From Macrotis lagotis (lineage: Eukaryota > Chordata > Mammalia > Peramelemorphia > Peramelidae), in NCBI RefSeq assembly GCF_037893015.1, contig NC_133660.1, positions 280,613,067 through 280,677,066 on the forward strand: DNA of 64,000 nucleotides, in the 5' to 3' direction. Within the stretch, counting starts at the first letter, position 1. Each line of letters begins with the position of its first letter. The translations under genes were made by a program, and so were the position numbers. The notes beneath the pieces were generated by a model. The model worked only from the letters and a program-made list of their open reading frames with translations. It searched no databases and was not told where the DNA came from. Positions 35,313-48,088 of the stretch are shown piece after piece.

Positions 35313-38300
35313 GTAAGATTCCCTCCCTCTCCCCTTTGTAGGGCCCAAAGTGATCTTGTCCCCAAGCATCACACAGCACATGGGATCCCAGGCCAGACCC
35401 AGTGACCCGGGACCCATGACTTCGAGGGCCAGTGCCCATCAAGTGAATGAAGAGTGGCTGATTCAAGGTAGCCCTATTCATGGGAATGCCACAGGAGGAC
35501 TGCCCACTCTAATAATAATAATAATGTTTGTCCTTCATTTTGAAGGAGAACCATGACCTCAGGGAGCTGATGCCATGACAAGCCCATGAATGGGACTTGA
35601 GTGGGCAGGGGGGGCCCTTGGCTATGTTCCCAGCCTCACTTTCTCCTCCAGAGCCATCTGGATCCAGTGGTCAGACAAGGATCTGGATGACTGGTGATGA
35701 TGGCCTTGGATGTGAGGCAGTCAAGACTAAGTGACTTGCCCAGGGTCACTCAGTCAGTGTCCGGTGTCTGAGGCCACATTCAAACTCTAGGCCTCCTGAC
35801 CCCAAGGCCAGTGTGCTATCCACTGCACCACCTGGCTGCCTTGACCAATTGGCAGTCTTCTCAAACTAAGTCCATCATGGAAACTAGATGGCACTGCCCC
35901 CCCATACTCCAAAAAAGTGGGAAGGGGCTGAGTTGAGCTCCTGCATTAACATTTGGATGGCACTTTATAGCTGTCATCTATCCTCAGCCCACATCAGAGG
36001 GCCTGGTGGCTGTGGGTTAGATTTCCCCGCTAGTCCCAAGATTTATGGGGATTAATTTCTTTACCTCAACTAACTTTCCCAAATGCACCAACTCATGAGG
36101 ACTTAAAGTGAGAGGGAAGGCCAAGGAGAAGTATCCCACTAATGTCATGAGTGGGATTGATCATTCTATCTCATGCTTAACGCGGAAAACAGTGTCAACA
36201 TCATCTCATTGGTGCGTTATTTGAAGTGAATTCATTTATTTTTTTATTATTTTATTTTTTATTTTATTTTATTTTATTATTTTAGGTTTTTACAAGGCAA
36301 TGGGGTTAAGTGGCTTGCCCAAGGCCACACAGCTAGGCAATTATTAAGTGTCTGAGGTCAAATTTGAACTCAGGTCCTCCTGACTCCAAGGCCAGTATTG
36401 AAGTGAATTTAAACAGGATTCTTCTACTAAGGAAGGGCGGCCGTGGTTGGGGATTGGGGGGGGGGGTCCCACAGAGAGCACCTGATCCACGGCAGGGGCT
36501 TCTGATTGGTTCCTAATTGACTTCCACTCCTGCTCAGATGCTCCTGGGGTGGAAGCGATCCTGTCCTCGAGCTGGGGCCGAGTCCCCCAGAAGGCTGCTG
36601 GCTTGCAGGCGGTGTTCTCTCTTTGTCTCCCTCTCCTCTCTCTGTCTGCTTTGCTAACACCCTCCCCCTCCAGATCACAGTAGTCCACATGGGATTCCTC
36701 AGTTTCAATCAACAAAGACATCCATTGCTTAGAAGGGAATCCTATGGCCAGTCATGCCTTTCCCCCTTAACAGCAGACATCATCTGGCTCCAAGTGAGTA
36801 CTTGCAAATTCAGATTTCTGGGGCAGCCTATAATGAACAGGGTGTCCCGGAAGTCTTAGGGTAGGTTTACACCTGGAAGCTTAACACTGCACCAAGACTT
36901 TGGAAACCCCCTTTATACAAGGACAGGAGAGAGGCCTGGGGATAGCAGAAGGAGGGGGGTGGAGAGGACAGGAAGGGAAGAATCATTGACTTTCAGTGTC
37001 TACAAACAAAGAAAGGAATCTGAGGCCTTTGGATCTCATCCTTCCTAATTATCTCCATTCACACTTGCCACTGAAACCCCAGATAATTACTGGAGCCAAG
37101 TTTGCCACCATGTTCTCACTTAATGAGCAATGAGCAGTCATGTTTGACTGGACAGGATGGAGTAAATGGCTCTAATTATCCAGACACAAGGCCAAAAGGG
37201 AAGAAACAGAAAATGGGCAAACTCATTCATTATGATTCTCTTTACTCCTTTAAGATATTATAATTAATATAGTATTACCCACTTTCCTTCATGACTGACA
37301 TTAATATTCATGAATAAATTTGATAATATGATGCCCCCCAGACATATGGACATTTTGGAGCATATTTCATAGAACTTTAAAGGTGGACAGGACCTTGAAG
37401 GTTCCACAGGCCAAGCCTCTTAGGAAAGAATGATCCCCCCACCAGTAATCCTCCAGTGACAAACCACTTACTCTCCTCCAAGGAAGTCCAGTGGATGTTC
37501 AGATAATTCTAATCATTAGAAGCTAAACTCAGCTCTTCCTCTCATTTCAGTCCATCAGTCTTAGTTTCTGCCCTCTAAAGTCAAACTGAGAAAATGCCAC
37601 CTTTCTTCTTTGATGCCCACTCTCTAGACTGTTGCTTCTCTAAGCTGATTTCTTCAGCAGATTCTTCTGGGCCCTCATCAGTTCCCTCACAATCATGGGC
37701 TCTTTGGAGGAATTCCAAAGTCCATAAGGAAGGACTTTGTCCTTGATGTCCCTCCCTTGTCTGGATTAATTGAAGTATGCTGTATTCAGGAGATGAAGAA
37801 CCCTCCAAGATACAGAGTATGTTATCAGAAATATTTTTGTAGGGGCAACAAATGCAATATGCTTACCTGCCTCTCTCTTCTATTTCCCTTTCATTCCCCC
37901 TTTGGGGGATGCTGGGAGAGACCCATGACCCTCTAAACCTGCCTGATGTACTCAAGGGAGTGGGCCCTCAGTCCCAGATCCCCCAAGCTGTAAGAAGGGG
38001 CATCTCTGCTCAGGAGGGGATAGACTCTCTTCACATTGTTATCTTGGAGGTTTCTAGGCAGAGAAGAGCCTATGGCCCAGGCTTCTTGTGCTTCTTGGGC
38101 AGCCTGGCCCTGTTAGTTATCATCCAGTGGAATTCCCCAGATTGCTGGTGTCCCTTTCAGGCTCAAATGTCCAGAACGGAATATGGTCCACTCATGGGTC
38201 AACTCTTACTTCTCTCCACTCCAATCACAGCCACGGTTCCCTTTGAGTGTTTGACCCTCTTATCAAACAAATCTGGTGACTTCAGATCTTCAGGGTTTTT

Positions 38301-41300
38301 CTTAGGATGCCCTCCATGCCATGAACCTCCCATTCTCTACCTGGGCAGCAGGGATCTAGCATCCAAGATTCTGTTTTTGTCTGTTGATTTTTTTTAAGGT
38401 TTTTGCGAGGGGTTAAGTGGCTTTCCCAAGGCCACACAGCTAGGTCATTATTAAGTGTCTGAGACCGGATTTGAACCCAGGTACTCCTGACTCCAGGGCC
38501 GGTGCTTTATCCACTGTGCCACCCAGCCACCCCATTGTCTGTTGATTTTGAAAGAAGCATCTGACTTGGGAGAAACAAATCCACAGAACCCAGAGCCTGG
38601 CCCTTGGAGATAGAGATGAGGATGGGAGCTCCAGTGCGTTCTTTATACAAGATTCCTGGACAGAGATAATCTCAAAGGCCAATACAACCATAGTGTGAGG
38701 TGTAACACAGGGAAATGGCTATCAGGGCACTATTTGATATCATGGAGGTGGATCCTTATAAAATCTAAAGCTGGCTCTCCTCATCTGACCTCTTGTCTTT
38801 GCTGGTGACATGGCAGTTCTGCACCAGAACACTGCAGGGCCTTATCTTGAAAACCCACAATCACTCAGGAGATGAATAGCCCATGGAGGAAAAAGGAAAT
38901 GGAGAAACTAAAGAATACACACTACCTGAGTGTAGCATGCAGTTGAATGGATGGCCCCATTGCATTAGCACAAAAGGAGATGGATAAGGGGTGGTGCTTA
39001 ATCCTGAAGATTGGAAATAGAGGAAGGAAGAAATGGAAAGAAGGGAAGGGGGAAAGGAAGGAAAGAAAGGAAAAGGGAAAGAAACAACACTTGGATCCCA
39101 AAGTTTGGGGCTTCCTACCCCAAAAGTCATCTTGTTTTTTAGCACCAATATTCGTAGTAAAGTTGACACATGACTGTAATTCATGAAACACAGAAGAATC
39201 ATAGGCAGGGGTATGAGGCCTAAAAAGGAGGTGCCCTCTTGCCCAGGAATCATATTTGCTCAATATCAAATGGTGACAGAAACTGGGCACTGACCCCTAC
39301 ATTACACTGTCCTCTCACTTAGTTTAAAAACTTACTGTTAGGGGGGCAGCTAGGTGGCACAGTGGATAGAGCACTGGCCCTGGAGTCAGGAGGACCCAAG
39401 TTCAAATTCAGTTTCAGAGACAATAATTGCTTACACACCTAGCTGTGTGGCCTTGGGCAAGTCACTTAATCCCATTGCTTCAAATAAAACAAAACATAAT
39501 GCTGTTTCATTGGGAGTATGGCAAGCTGTAGCCATGGGCCTTGCGTTTAACACAAAGTTTGGTTTAAAGGAAGGTTTCCACTGTGTTATTTATGAGAGGA
39601 CCTGAACAGAATCCCTGAGGCCCTCCTCATGGAAAGGCTCTTGGCTTTAGAAGACATTTAACATCGTAACATAGCCATTTATTGTCTTAAGTCTCATTGC
39701 TCCAACTTGCGACACACTTTGTGGATATTGGTTCTGTGGTCTGCCCACTTTTGTCACTCATCTTTTTGTCCACCATAGAGTTGATAAACAATCTGTGATG
39801 TCATCTACCTCATTGATAAAAATGTTGACTAGGGCAGCGTCCAGCCCAGAGCTCCGTAGCTATGCACCAGTGACCAGGGCCGCTGCCATTCCATTAGTCA
39901 GTGTTGTCAGGGTCAACGGAGACAATACCATCCTCGTTTCCCCGTGTTGTCCATGAGGATTTCCATAATAAGATTCCAAATGCTTGTTGAAACCTAAATA
40001 TCATGTCTTAGTACATTGCCTTGCAAATAGCCACTTGATGCATGCCTGTTGGCTTAATTTAATTTGCTGTCTGTCTACGCATTCTCTTAACCTCCCAGGC
40101 TAGTACCATAGTACCATATCGAAATAAGGAAATTAGTTTAGTCTGGCATGACTTTTTCATAATAAATTCAAAATTGTCTGGGAGATCCTTGTTTGCCTTC
40201 CTAAGTGCTCAATTTGAATTTTCTATGACTTGTAATTCATAGCAGGGACTTGGTCTCGGTGTATAATCTGCCTCTGCTATTTCCTTGAACTAGCAAATGA
40301 CTTATCTTTTGCAAGAAGTAAATGTAGAATCCTATGATGAATACATTTTATAACTAATCATGGCTGTGGGCATAATATCTTCATCAAAGGGTTTACTTTT
40401 TTCCTTTCCTTGGGTTCCTGCTCCAATGAAACAGACTGAGCTTCCCAGGAAATAATTAGAATTTAGCTTGAGCTGCCAGGTCAGACTTTATGAGTGTGAA
40501 CCTGTCCTCTTCTTTGGCTCTGCTCTACCCAAGCTCATCCTGACCCCTTGGCTCCTCGGTGGCCATTCTGTGGTGCCAAATTTCTGCAACTTTAGGAAGG
40601 TGAGACTGTCAGGTGGCTGACATTGATGCAGAGAAACCTGGGCATGGGAGTGATGAGATCAGTTGGAGACTAACTTTGTAAATCTTTTGTTTGCATGTAA
40701 AAGGTATCTTCCTTGACCTTCCACACCTGAGGGCCTGACCTTCAACCTGATTTGGATTTCATTGTTTTTTTGGTGGGGTAGCCAGGGAGCACAGGTCCTG
40801 GAAGACCACCCAAAAGAGACCCCTCCCCAAAATCTCCACCCCCCTCCCATGGACTCTGAGAGAATTTAAAGAGATAAGGGGGATGGGCTGGTCCCTTTTA
40901 CCTTCCAGTCTCCACGTGGTCTACTCTTTAAACTCTTTCTAACTTTCCTATTACTTTCTTAATATGCTGTAACTTCCTTTAATAAATCTCTATTTTCTTT
41001 CCAAAAACCTGCATTTGCCAGTCACAATTCATCTCAGGACAGAACCCACCCAAGAAACAAATCAGCAGCTATAGCATAATTGGTATCATAGAGATATTTT
41101 AATAGCTTCTTATATGCTTGGAGCACAGATGGATGGCTTGGTGTTGCCACAGTGGAGAGAGTGCTGGGAAGACTCAACTGAGGTCAGATCCAGTCTCTGA
41201 CATTTCTTAACTGTATGACCCTGGACAAATCCCTTCACCCCATTTGCCTCAGTTTCCTCATCTGCAAAGTGAGTGGAGAAGAAAATGGCAAATCTCTCCA

Positions 41301-44300
41301 GTATCTCTGCCAAGAAAACCTCACATGGGATCACAGAGCCCAACATAACTGAAATTCTTGAAAAGCAACAATAAAAAAAATGGAGCCTAGAAAGTGCACC
41401 TCAGCAACCTTATAGGGGTTTAAGTTACAAGGCCAGATGGATACTATAGAATTTTACAGGGGGAGGAAGGAGTTGTAAAGGTGTATACAACAAAGAACAG
41501 GAGAAGGGGGAGATTGAGTCACTGGGAATAAGGCTAGATTTGGCAGGCTAACCATTAAAACTAGAAGTATACATGGCTACTTAAGTAAAAAGTAAAGTAA
41601 AAAGCAAAGCTGAGAAATGTTCATCTGAGTCAGAAATTGGCTTATTGCTAACCGGTCAATTGTTGAGCTGAAATTTGATGTCAGTCAAATTCTGCAAGCT
41701 CCATCTAATCATGTACCTGGCTGTCTTAAGAAAATGACGATCACACTGGCCCTGGAGTCAGGAGGACCTGAGTTCAAATTCGGTCTTAGACACTTAGCTA
41801 GCTGTATGGCCTTGGGCAAGCCACTTAACCCCATTGCCTTGCAAAAAAAAAAAAACCTTAAAAAAATGACAATCATAAAGTAAATTCAAATAATTCTCTT
41901 ATCACACCACCTTCTAGGACATGCCTAAAACTTTCTCTCTACTGACCAAGAGTTCGAGAATCTCTGTTCATCTGAACCTCAGAGTGAGATGTGAGATATT
42001 CATCCAGCCATTCTTCCATCTGTCCTTCCATCCATTTGGCTATACATCTCTCTATCCTATACATCTGTCCATACATCCAACTGTCACTATACTGAGATTT
42101 CATGATTGATCTTCTCCTTTCCTTATAAGCTTAATGTTTTCTCTCTGTCTCATGGACTGACACAATGCTTTCACAAGAATAAACTACTTCTGTAAGTAAT
42201 TCCATTTGAATTACTCAAGAGAATTTGGGGTAGCTTTTATTTCAGATGCATATCTTAACTGACTGGAGGAGCCAGTAGTGGGTGGATGTGTCAGACACCT
42301 CTGCCCCTCTTTCCTCAACAACTGAATATGGGGTTTATTTGAATGGAAGGTGCTTTCCAACGTGTTGTGGACACAACTGCCTACAAGGCTAATAACATGG
42401 ATGGTCATTTTCATTTCAGGGTCTGGAGTCAGAAGGACCTGAGTTCATTTTCATTTCAGGGTCTCTCTCTGGCTTCTGCTCTGAATTTTTAAAAATATCT
42501 TCCATACTATATTTCATTGTATTTAACTTCCTTTGTACTCCTTTTATATTTATGCATAAAAAACATGATTCTGAGATGGGGTCCCTAGACTTTGCCCAGC
42601 TGCCAAAGGGGACCATGGCACAGTAAAGGCCTTAAGATTGGAAGACATGGACTGTTGTGTTTGAATCCCTCTAAATAAATGTTTTTTCATTCATTCACAC
42701 ATTCAGCTTTGTGCTGGGTAATGTAGTCTTAATGAATATATGTTGACTTTTACTGAATGTCAGTGAACTGAAGAATGGACTTCTTCCTTTAGCGGTCCAT
42801 AGCTTAGTTGGAGAGGGAAAGCAGAAGTGGTTTCCTTGGTAACAGTAACCCAGAACTCTTCATTGTTATTAAACTACTGTACATAGTATTGGATTACAAG
42901 CAATGGCTTTGAACCCAACTAGAACCCTCAAATGAACCTTCTAAGCATGATTAGGGAATGGGGTGGTCATTCCAGTCAGTTTCAGTGACCTCTATGTATG
43001 AGGGTTCAGCCAGCCCTGAACCTCCTTAAAGATGGGGGGTATTAAAGCAGGTCAGAGGGGCTTCATCCTTCCAACAGAGGCCCCTAGGGTGGACTAATTG
43101 CATTACAATTCACTTCATGATAACCAGTGATATCTGTTAGACAAGGATGTGACAACTCCTTTCTGATATATTCCATCTCCCCCACCACCACCAAGGAAAA
43201 TGAGAGCTGTTCTCCTGCCACAGAAGACAGTCACTAAATTTAGTTAAGGACCATGTTTACTTAGCATGTCTTCTTTTTAATGGAACTAGAATTTGAATTT
43301 TCAGTCCTTTCTATCTGTTGAGGTCAAATAAGTCAGACTCTGAAGTGACTTTGCTTTTCTTAGGTGGAAATAAGGGAAGCAGTTGGTACTATTACCACTA
43401 ACAACCAGGAGGAGGCAGTTTTTCAGAATGCACATGCACAGGAGGGCTGCTGCAAGTTCCCAACATCACAAGAACCTATGGAGAATTCCAGCTGTTCCCA
43501 TAAGAAGGAGTCTAACCCAATGGTAAGAATGCCACAGAGTCTAGGAAAGTGACATTGTGTATACACATGTTAATTCATTAACAAGTTTGCTATTTTCCTC
43601 TTTTCCTGGGGTCTACTCTCTACTTAACTGGCACCCTTCTTAGTTCTAGGAATGCCAGTTCTAGAAATGATCAAAAGCCTCTGTTTTTATTCTAATCTGT
43701 GGAGTTCTTGGTTTGGACTTAGATCTTGGAAATATGAATTGACTGTAAATGGCAGTCAGATCCTGGGTGGGTACTTACCCCAAAATGAGCAGGATCATGA
43801 GGCTGGACTCAAGGCCAGAGACTGGGGATGAGTCATCTGGGGAGCCTTTTCTGAACTGAGCCAAGTGGCCTTGAAGAATGGAAGTAACAAACCTCCTTAT
43901 TGGTCCATCCTTCAACCCAGTTGGCAGAATGAGCAGCCCATATGGTGGGAACCAAGGCAGGAGGGTCTCCAGGGCCTAAAACTTCACCAAGAATTCATCA
44001 GAGCTTCACAAGAAGTCATGATGAAGAGGAGAAGTAACTTGCCCAAGGCCCTACAGCTAGTGTCTGCCTGCGGCATTAAACATTAAGTTTATAAGGAAAG
44101 GGGAAGATCAATCATGGAATCTCTATATAGTGACAGGTGGATGTATGGACAGATGTATAGAAGGATAGAGAGATGTATAGACAAATGGATGGAAGGACAG
44201 ATGGAGGAATGGTTGGATGATGACAGATTTGCATTCAGTCTTACTGCTAAGGTCTGCCACTGCACCACCTTACCAGAAAGGAAGGCAAGCCCTGGTTCTC

Positions 44301-47300
44301 AATGAGCATGGTGAAGACTCAGTACACTGCAGAGTGACCAGGCTGAGTTTAGCTATACAGAACCACTCACAGCACTTGATGGTTTACCTTGAGTCCCAAT
44401 CTGGCTTGCTGAGGTTGGAGTAGAGACACCTCCCACCCCATAATCCCAGCCACCCCACAAGCAGAGAGCACCCAAGATACTTGGAGACTATCTACAAGGC
44501 AGACGAGTGGCTGGTCTCAAAATTGTATTGGTCTAAGAGCCCCAGCCTGAATCAATCCTTCTGACCATTGTTGAGGCAGGAAAGAAGGGATATCAGAATC
44601 TCAATTTTAATGTGACAGCAGAGTTAGCACCTTGTACTCAGTGGGCAGGACTAGACCCCACATTTTGGGTATTGTGTGTGGGTATGTAGCTGTGTCCTTT
44701 GTGGTGCTTGCTTTTGGTCTTTCCAATTAGATTAAAAATTCCTGGAGGGAGGGGCGGCTAGGTGGTGCAGTGGATAGAGCACCAGCCCTGGAGTCAGGAG
44801 GACCTGAGTTCAAATCCGACCTCAGACACTTAATAACATAGCTGTGTGGCCTTGGGCAAGCCACTTAACCCCAGTACCTTACAAAAACCTAAAAAAAATT
44901 CCTGTGGGGCAGGTGGGTCTTTCCTTCATTTTGGTATCCCAGAAAGCCAGCCCCACTGGAGGCTTTGTTCAGGCCCTGAGGACAGGTGGGACCCCTGGGC
45001 TTCACCCTCAGTTCCAGCTTGTCATGAGACAGATGCCCATGGAAGCAAACATGTGTGCAGCAAGATAACTAGGAGGTTGGGAGGATCTGCAGGAAATTAA
45101 GTATAAAGTGTATCTTTAAAATGGATCATTAGAGTAAGATGTGGTTTTAGTAAGACCAAGCATTACTGTCCTGTATGAGTGCTAAGAACAGTGGAGACAC
45201 AGTGACCAACCCTAGAGCTATTCTTTGGGAAGCAGAGTCATCCTGGGCCCCCAAGAGTTTAGTAGATTGACTTACCAGAAGAATTCCCAATTCCACACTC
45301 TCCCTGGGTTCCAAGGATGATGTTGCAATGTTTTCTGACATTTTTCAGTTGTGTCTGACTCTTCATGATCCCATATGGGGTTTACTTGGCAATGATACTA
45401 GAATGGTTTGCCATTTCCTTTTCCAACCCATTTTAGAGATAAGAAAACTGAGGCAAGCACATTTGTATGACACAGGGTCACACAGCTAGGAAGTATCTGA
45501 AACTGAATTTGAACTCTGGAAGATGATTCTTTCTGACTCCAGGGCTGATGCTGTAACTATTCATTGCAGTGAATATCTAGTCTTATTTTTTTCACATGAA
45601 GATCAGACTGTCAGAAACCCCTCGGGAGAACCCAGATGTGCACAGGTTTCCAGAGAGCCCAGCAATTTGTTACTAGCAGCACCTCCCTCGCCATCTAGGG
45701 ACAGGAAAGGGACTGGGGGGGGGAGCTGGGAAGTTATTGGGCTGCAACTCTAGAGAGCAAGAAGAAACAGGGCATGGAATTAAGACCATGAACATTGCTG
45801 CCATTTTTTTCCTAAGACTCCAAATTCTCAGAGATTTGAGGCATTTTGTGAGGTTTTTCTCTCCATATCATTGTAGTTGCCCTTTTAAAATATTGTGTGA
45901 TTTCTTTTTTATTTTAGGTAATATGTCAATTGAAAGGGGGCACCCAAATGTTATGCATAAACAATTCCGGCACAAGAGAACTCAAAGCTGTTCATTTGGT
46001 TCCTCAGTATCAAGAACAAAATAATTACCTGCAACCAGGTAAACAAGAGTCAATGAAGAAATAATGTCTTCTTTATCTTTTATCTGTCCATTTGAGTGAG
46101 TAAATGTGTTTGTGAGGATGGAAAGAACTATGATGGGGTTGGGGACAACCCAAAGACCTAGGCTTTCATCAACTCTCCTATCCCCCAGAATAACTGGCAC
46201 AGACTGGTACCCATGTGTCTCTTTGGAGCTGATCTTAATTATGGGCCAGAATTGAAATGAAATCAGCAAATAGAATGTTCAGAGGTTGGTCTAACCTGTT
46301 CAGTTTGGTAAAAGATGATTAAAAATGTGACTGTGGTCACTGAAAAAACAGTTCTTACTATGAAATCTATACTATCTATATTAGAAACCATTTTTCAAAA
46401 TGCTGAACACTCCAGATGGCTCTTAATGGGCCCTTCCCGGCTTCATCAACAGGATGATAATTGACAGTGGCTCACTTAGGTTGTTTGTGATAATGATGAC
46501 CTAAAGTGTGTTATGAGAAACTAATTGTGGTTTCTGAGTGATCAGAGATAAAACCCAGCATAATTTGTGTTATAAGTATTGAATTGCATGTTCTGATAAC
46601 CTCAGTAGGAAATAGAACTTTTAATGAGGCAAATCACAGCCTTCCTTGGCCTTAACTAAGCACATCCACCTGTCTTGTCAGTAATTTCAATGGAACACTT
46701 TGACCCCAGACAAGTCCCATCCCCTCCACCCCTCCCACCAAGGACAGCAGCATGTTACAGTTCATCAGGACAGATGAGGCCCAAAGAGAAATGATTCAAG
46801 GATGTTGAAGGAATGGCCTTGCACCTCCTCCTCCTCAGCTCTCTGGGGTTTCTGCTTCAGGCATCCGCAGCTCATTCCTGCAGGGTTATGGAGCTGCCTG
46901 GGCTTAGGAAGGACCCTTTTGCCATCTCTAGACTCCTTTGGATTACCAGAGTCCCATCCCCTGGAGTCACAGAGGAAGAAGCCAGAGGAAGCTGTTTTGT
47001 TGAGCATGTGATCATTACATGCTCTGGGTCCGTTGGATGTCAATATATAGAACCCCCCCACACACACACACACTTAATGCAGGAGATGGAAGAAGCTGGG
47101 GCCAAGAAAAGGAAGGTGGTGGGAGGATGCAACATTACACATATAAAACTGCCCAGTTATGCAAGTCATGTCATCATGTATATGACATTGTCATCTTTGA
47201 TTCTGAAGGATGAACATCATCATCAAAACTGTCCAGTTGGGAGCGGCTAGGTGGTGTAGTGGATAAAGCACCAGCCTTGCAGTCAGGAGTACCTGGGTTC

Positions 47301-48032
47301 AAATCCGGTCTCAGACACTTAATAACTACCTAGCTGTGTGGCCTTGGGCTAGCCACTTAACCCCATTTGCCTTGCAAAAACCTAAAAAAAACTGTCCTGT
47401 CTTTTTTCTGAGTTCTCAGACCAGGATTGCCTCATGGAATCCCAGGCTATTCACCAACCTGGTCAGAAAGCTGGTGCCTCAGGAAGTTTTTCAAGGAAAA
47501 GAAAATATTATAGAATAAATAAATAGATAAATCAACCTTATGATCCATCCACAGCAGTGGATACTTAGGTTTCCATTCTTCAGTTGATAAGTAGAAGATG
47601 GATTTTATATGCTACAAATTTAAATTGTTTTCCTTGCAGATGTGCCTAAACCTTTGACTACCTTAGTTGGAAGATTTCTGCCGGTACCAGCTAAATTAAA
47701 TCTTATCACACAACAAGTGAGTCATTGTTTTAGTTTCTTAAAAAAAAAGTTAATCTAAATCCAGACTGTTGCCATCAAAATAATTTGGGTTTTGGAGGGT
47801 TAACCTAATGTTTTCAGTCAGCAAACATTTATTAAATGTTCATTGTATTGTTAAATATCATGCAAAATGCAAACAAGATATTAGGGGGTCTTTAAAGACC
47901 TTACTATTGAACTAAAAACTAAATGTAGATGATACAGTGAGTGAAAATCTTTAAGTGTATGAGAAAGCCTTTGAATCCTGTTGGAGTTCAAATAAGCAGC
48001 AAATGGTGATTATTCAGAAAAGGGGAAAACCT

Positions 48033-48088
<56 letters not shown>

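Larger units (their letters stand above)
35313..43363 (+). other. TESMIN intron (8 kb)
   Basis: Contains seven SINE-type copies, a mariner-like palindromic element (36838-36914), a GGAA-rich stretch (39015-39085), a possible LTR remnant (about 40700-41035) and a 20-bp SINE scrap (42425-42444). A 181-codon open frame at 37852-38397 shows no domain and runs into a SINE; it is not called. Confidence 0.65.
43523..45917 (+). other. TESMIN intron
   Basis: Contains a GATG-type tandem stretch (44131-44225), a forward SINE (44752-44898) and a reverse CORE-SINE (45335-45553). No gene seen. Confidence 0.65.

Noticed and set aside
33163-35417. Very long minus-strand open frames (470, 603 and 578 codons) across the TESMIN promoter region
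   Set aside because: They translate the GC-box minisatellite (GTLPGAGAHCQGRG-type repeats) and the antisense of a true coding exon. All six frames are open because the DNA is C/G-rich with few TA-containing stops. There is no domain, and the repeat units change frame.
37852-38397. 181-codon forward frame in a TESMIN intron
   Set aside because: No recognisable domain, a hydrophobic/low-information mix, and it terminates inside a SINE. Chance open frame.
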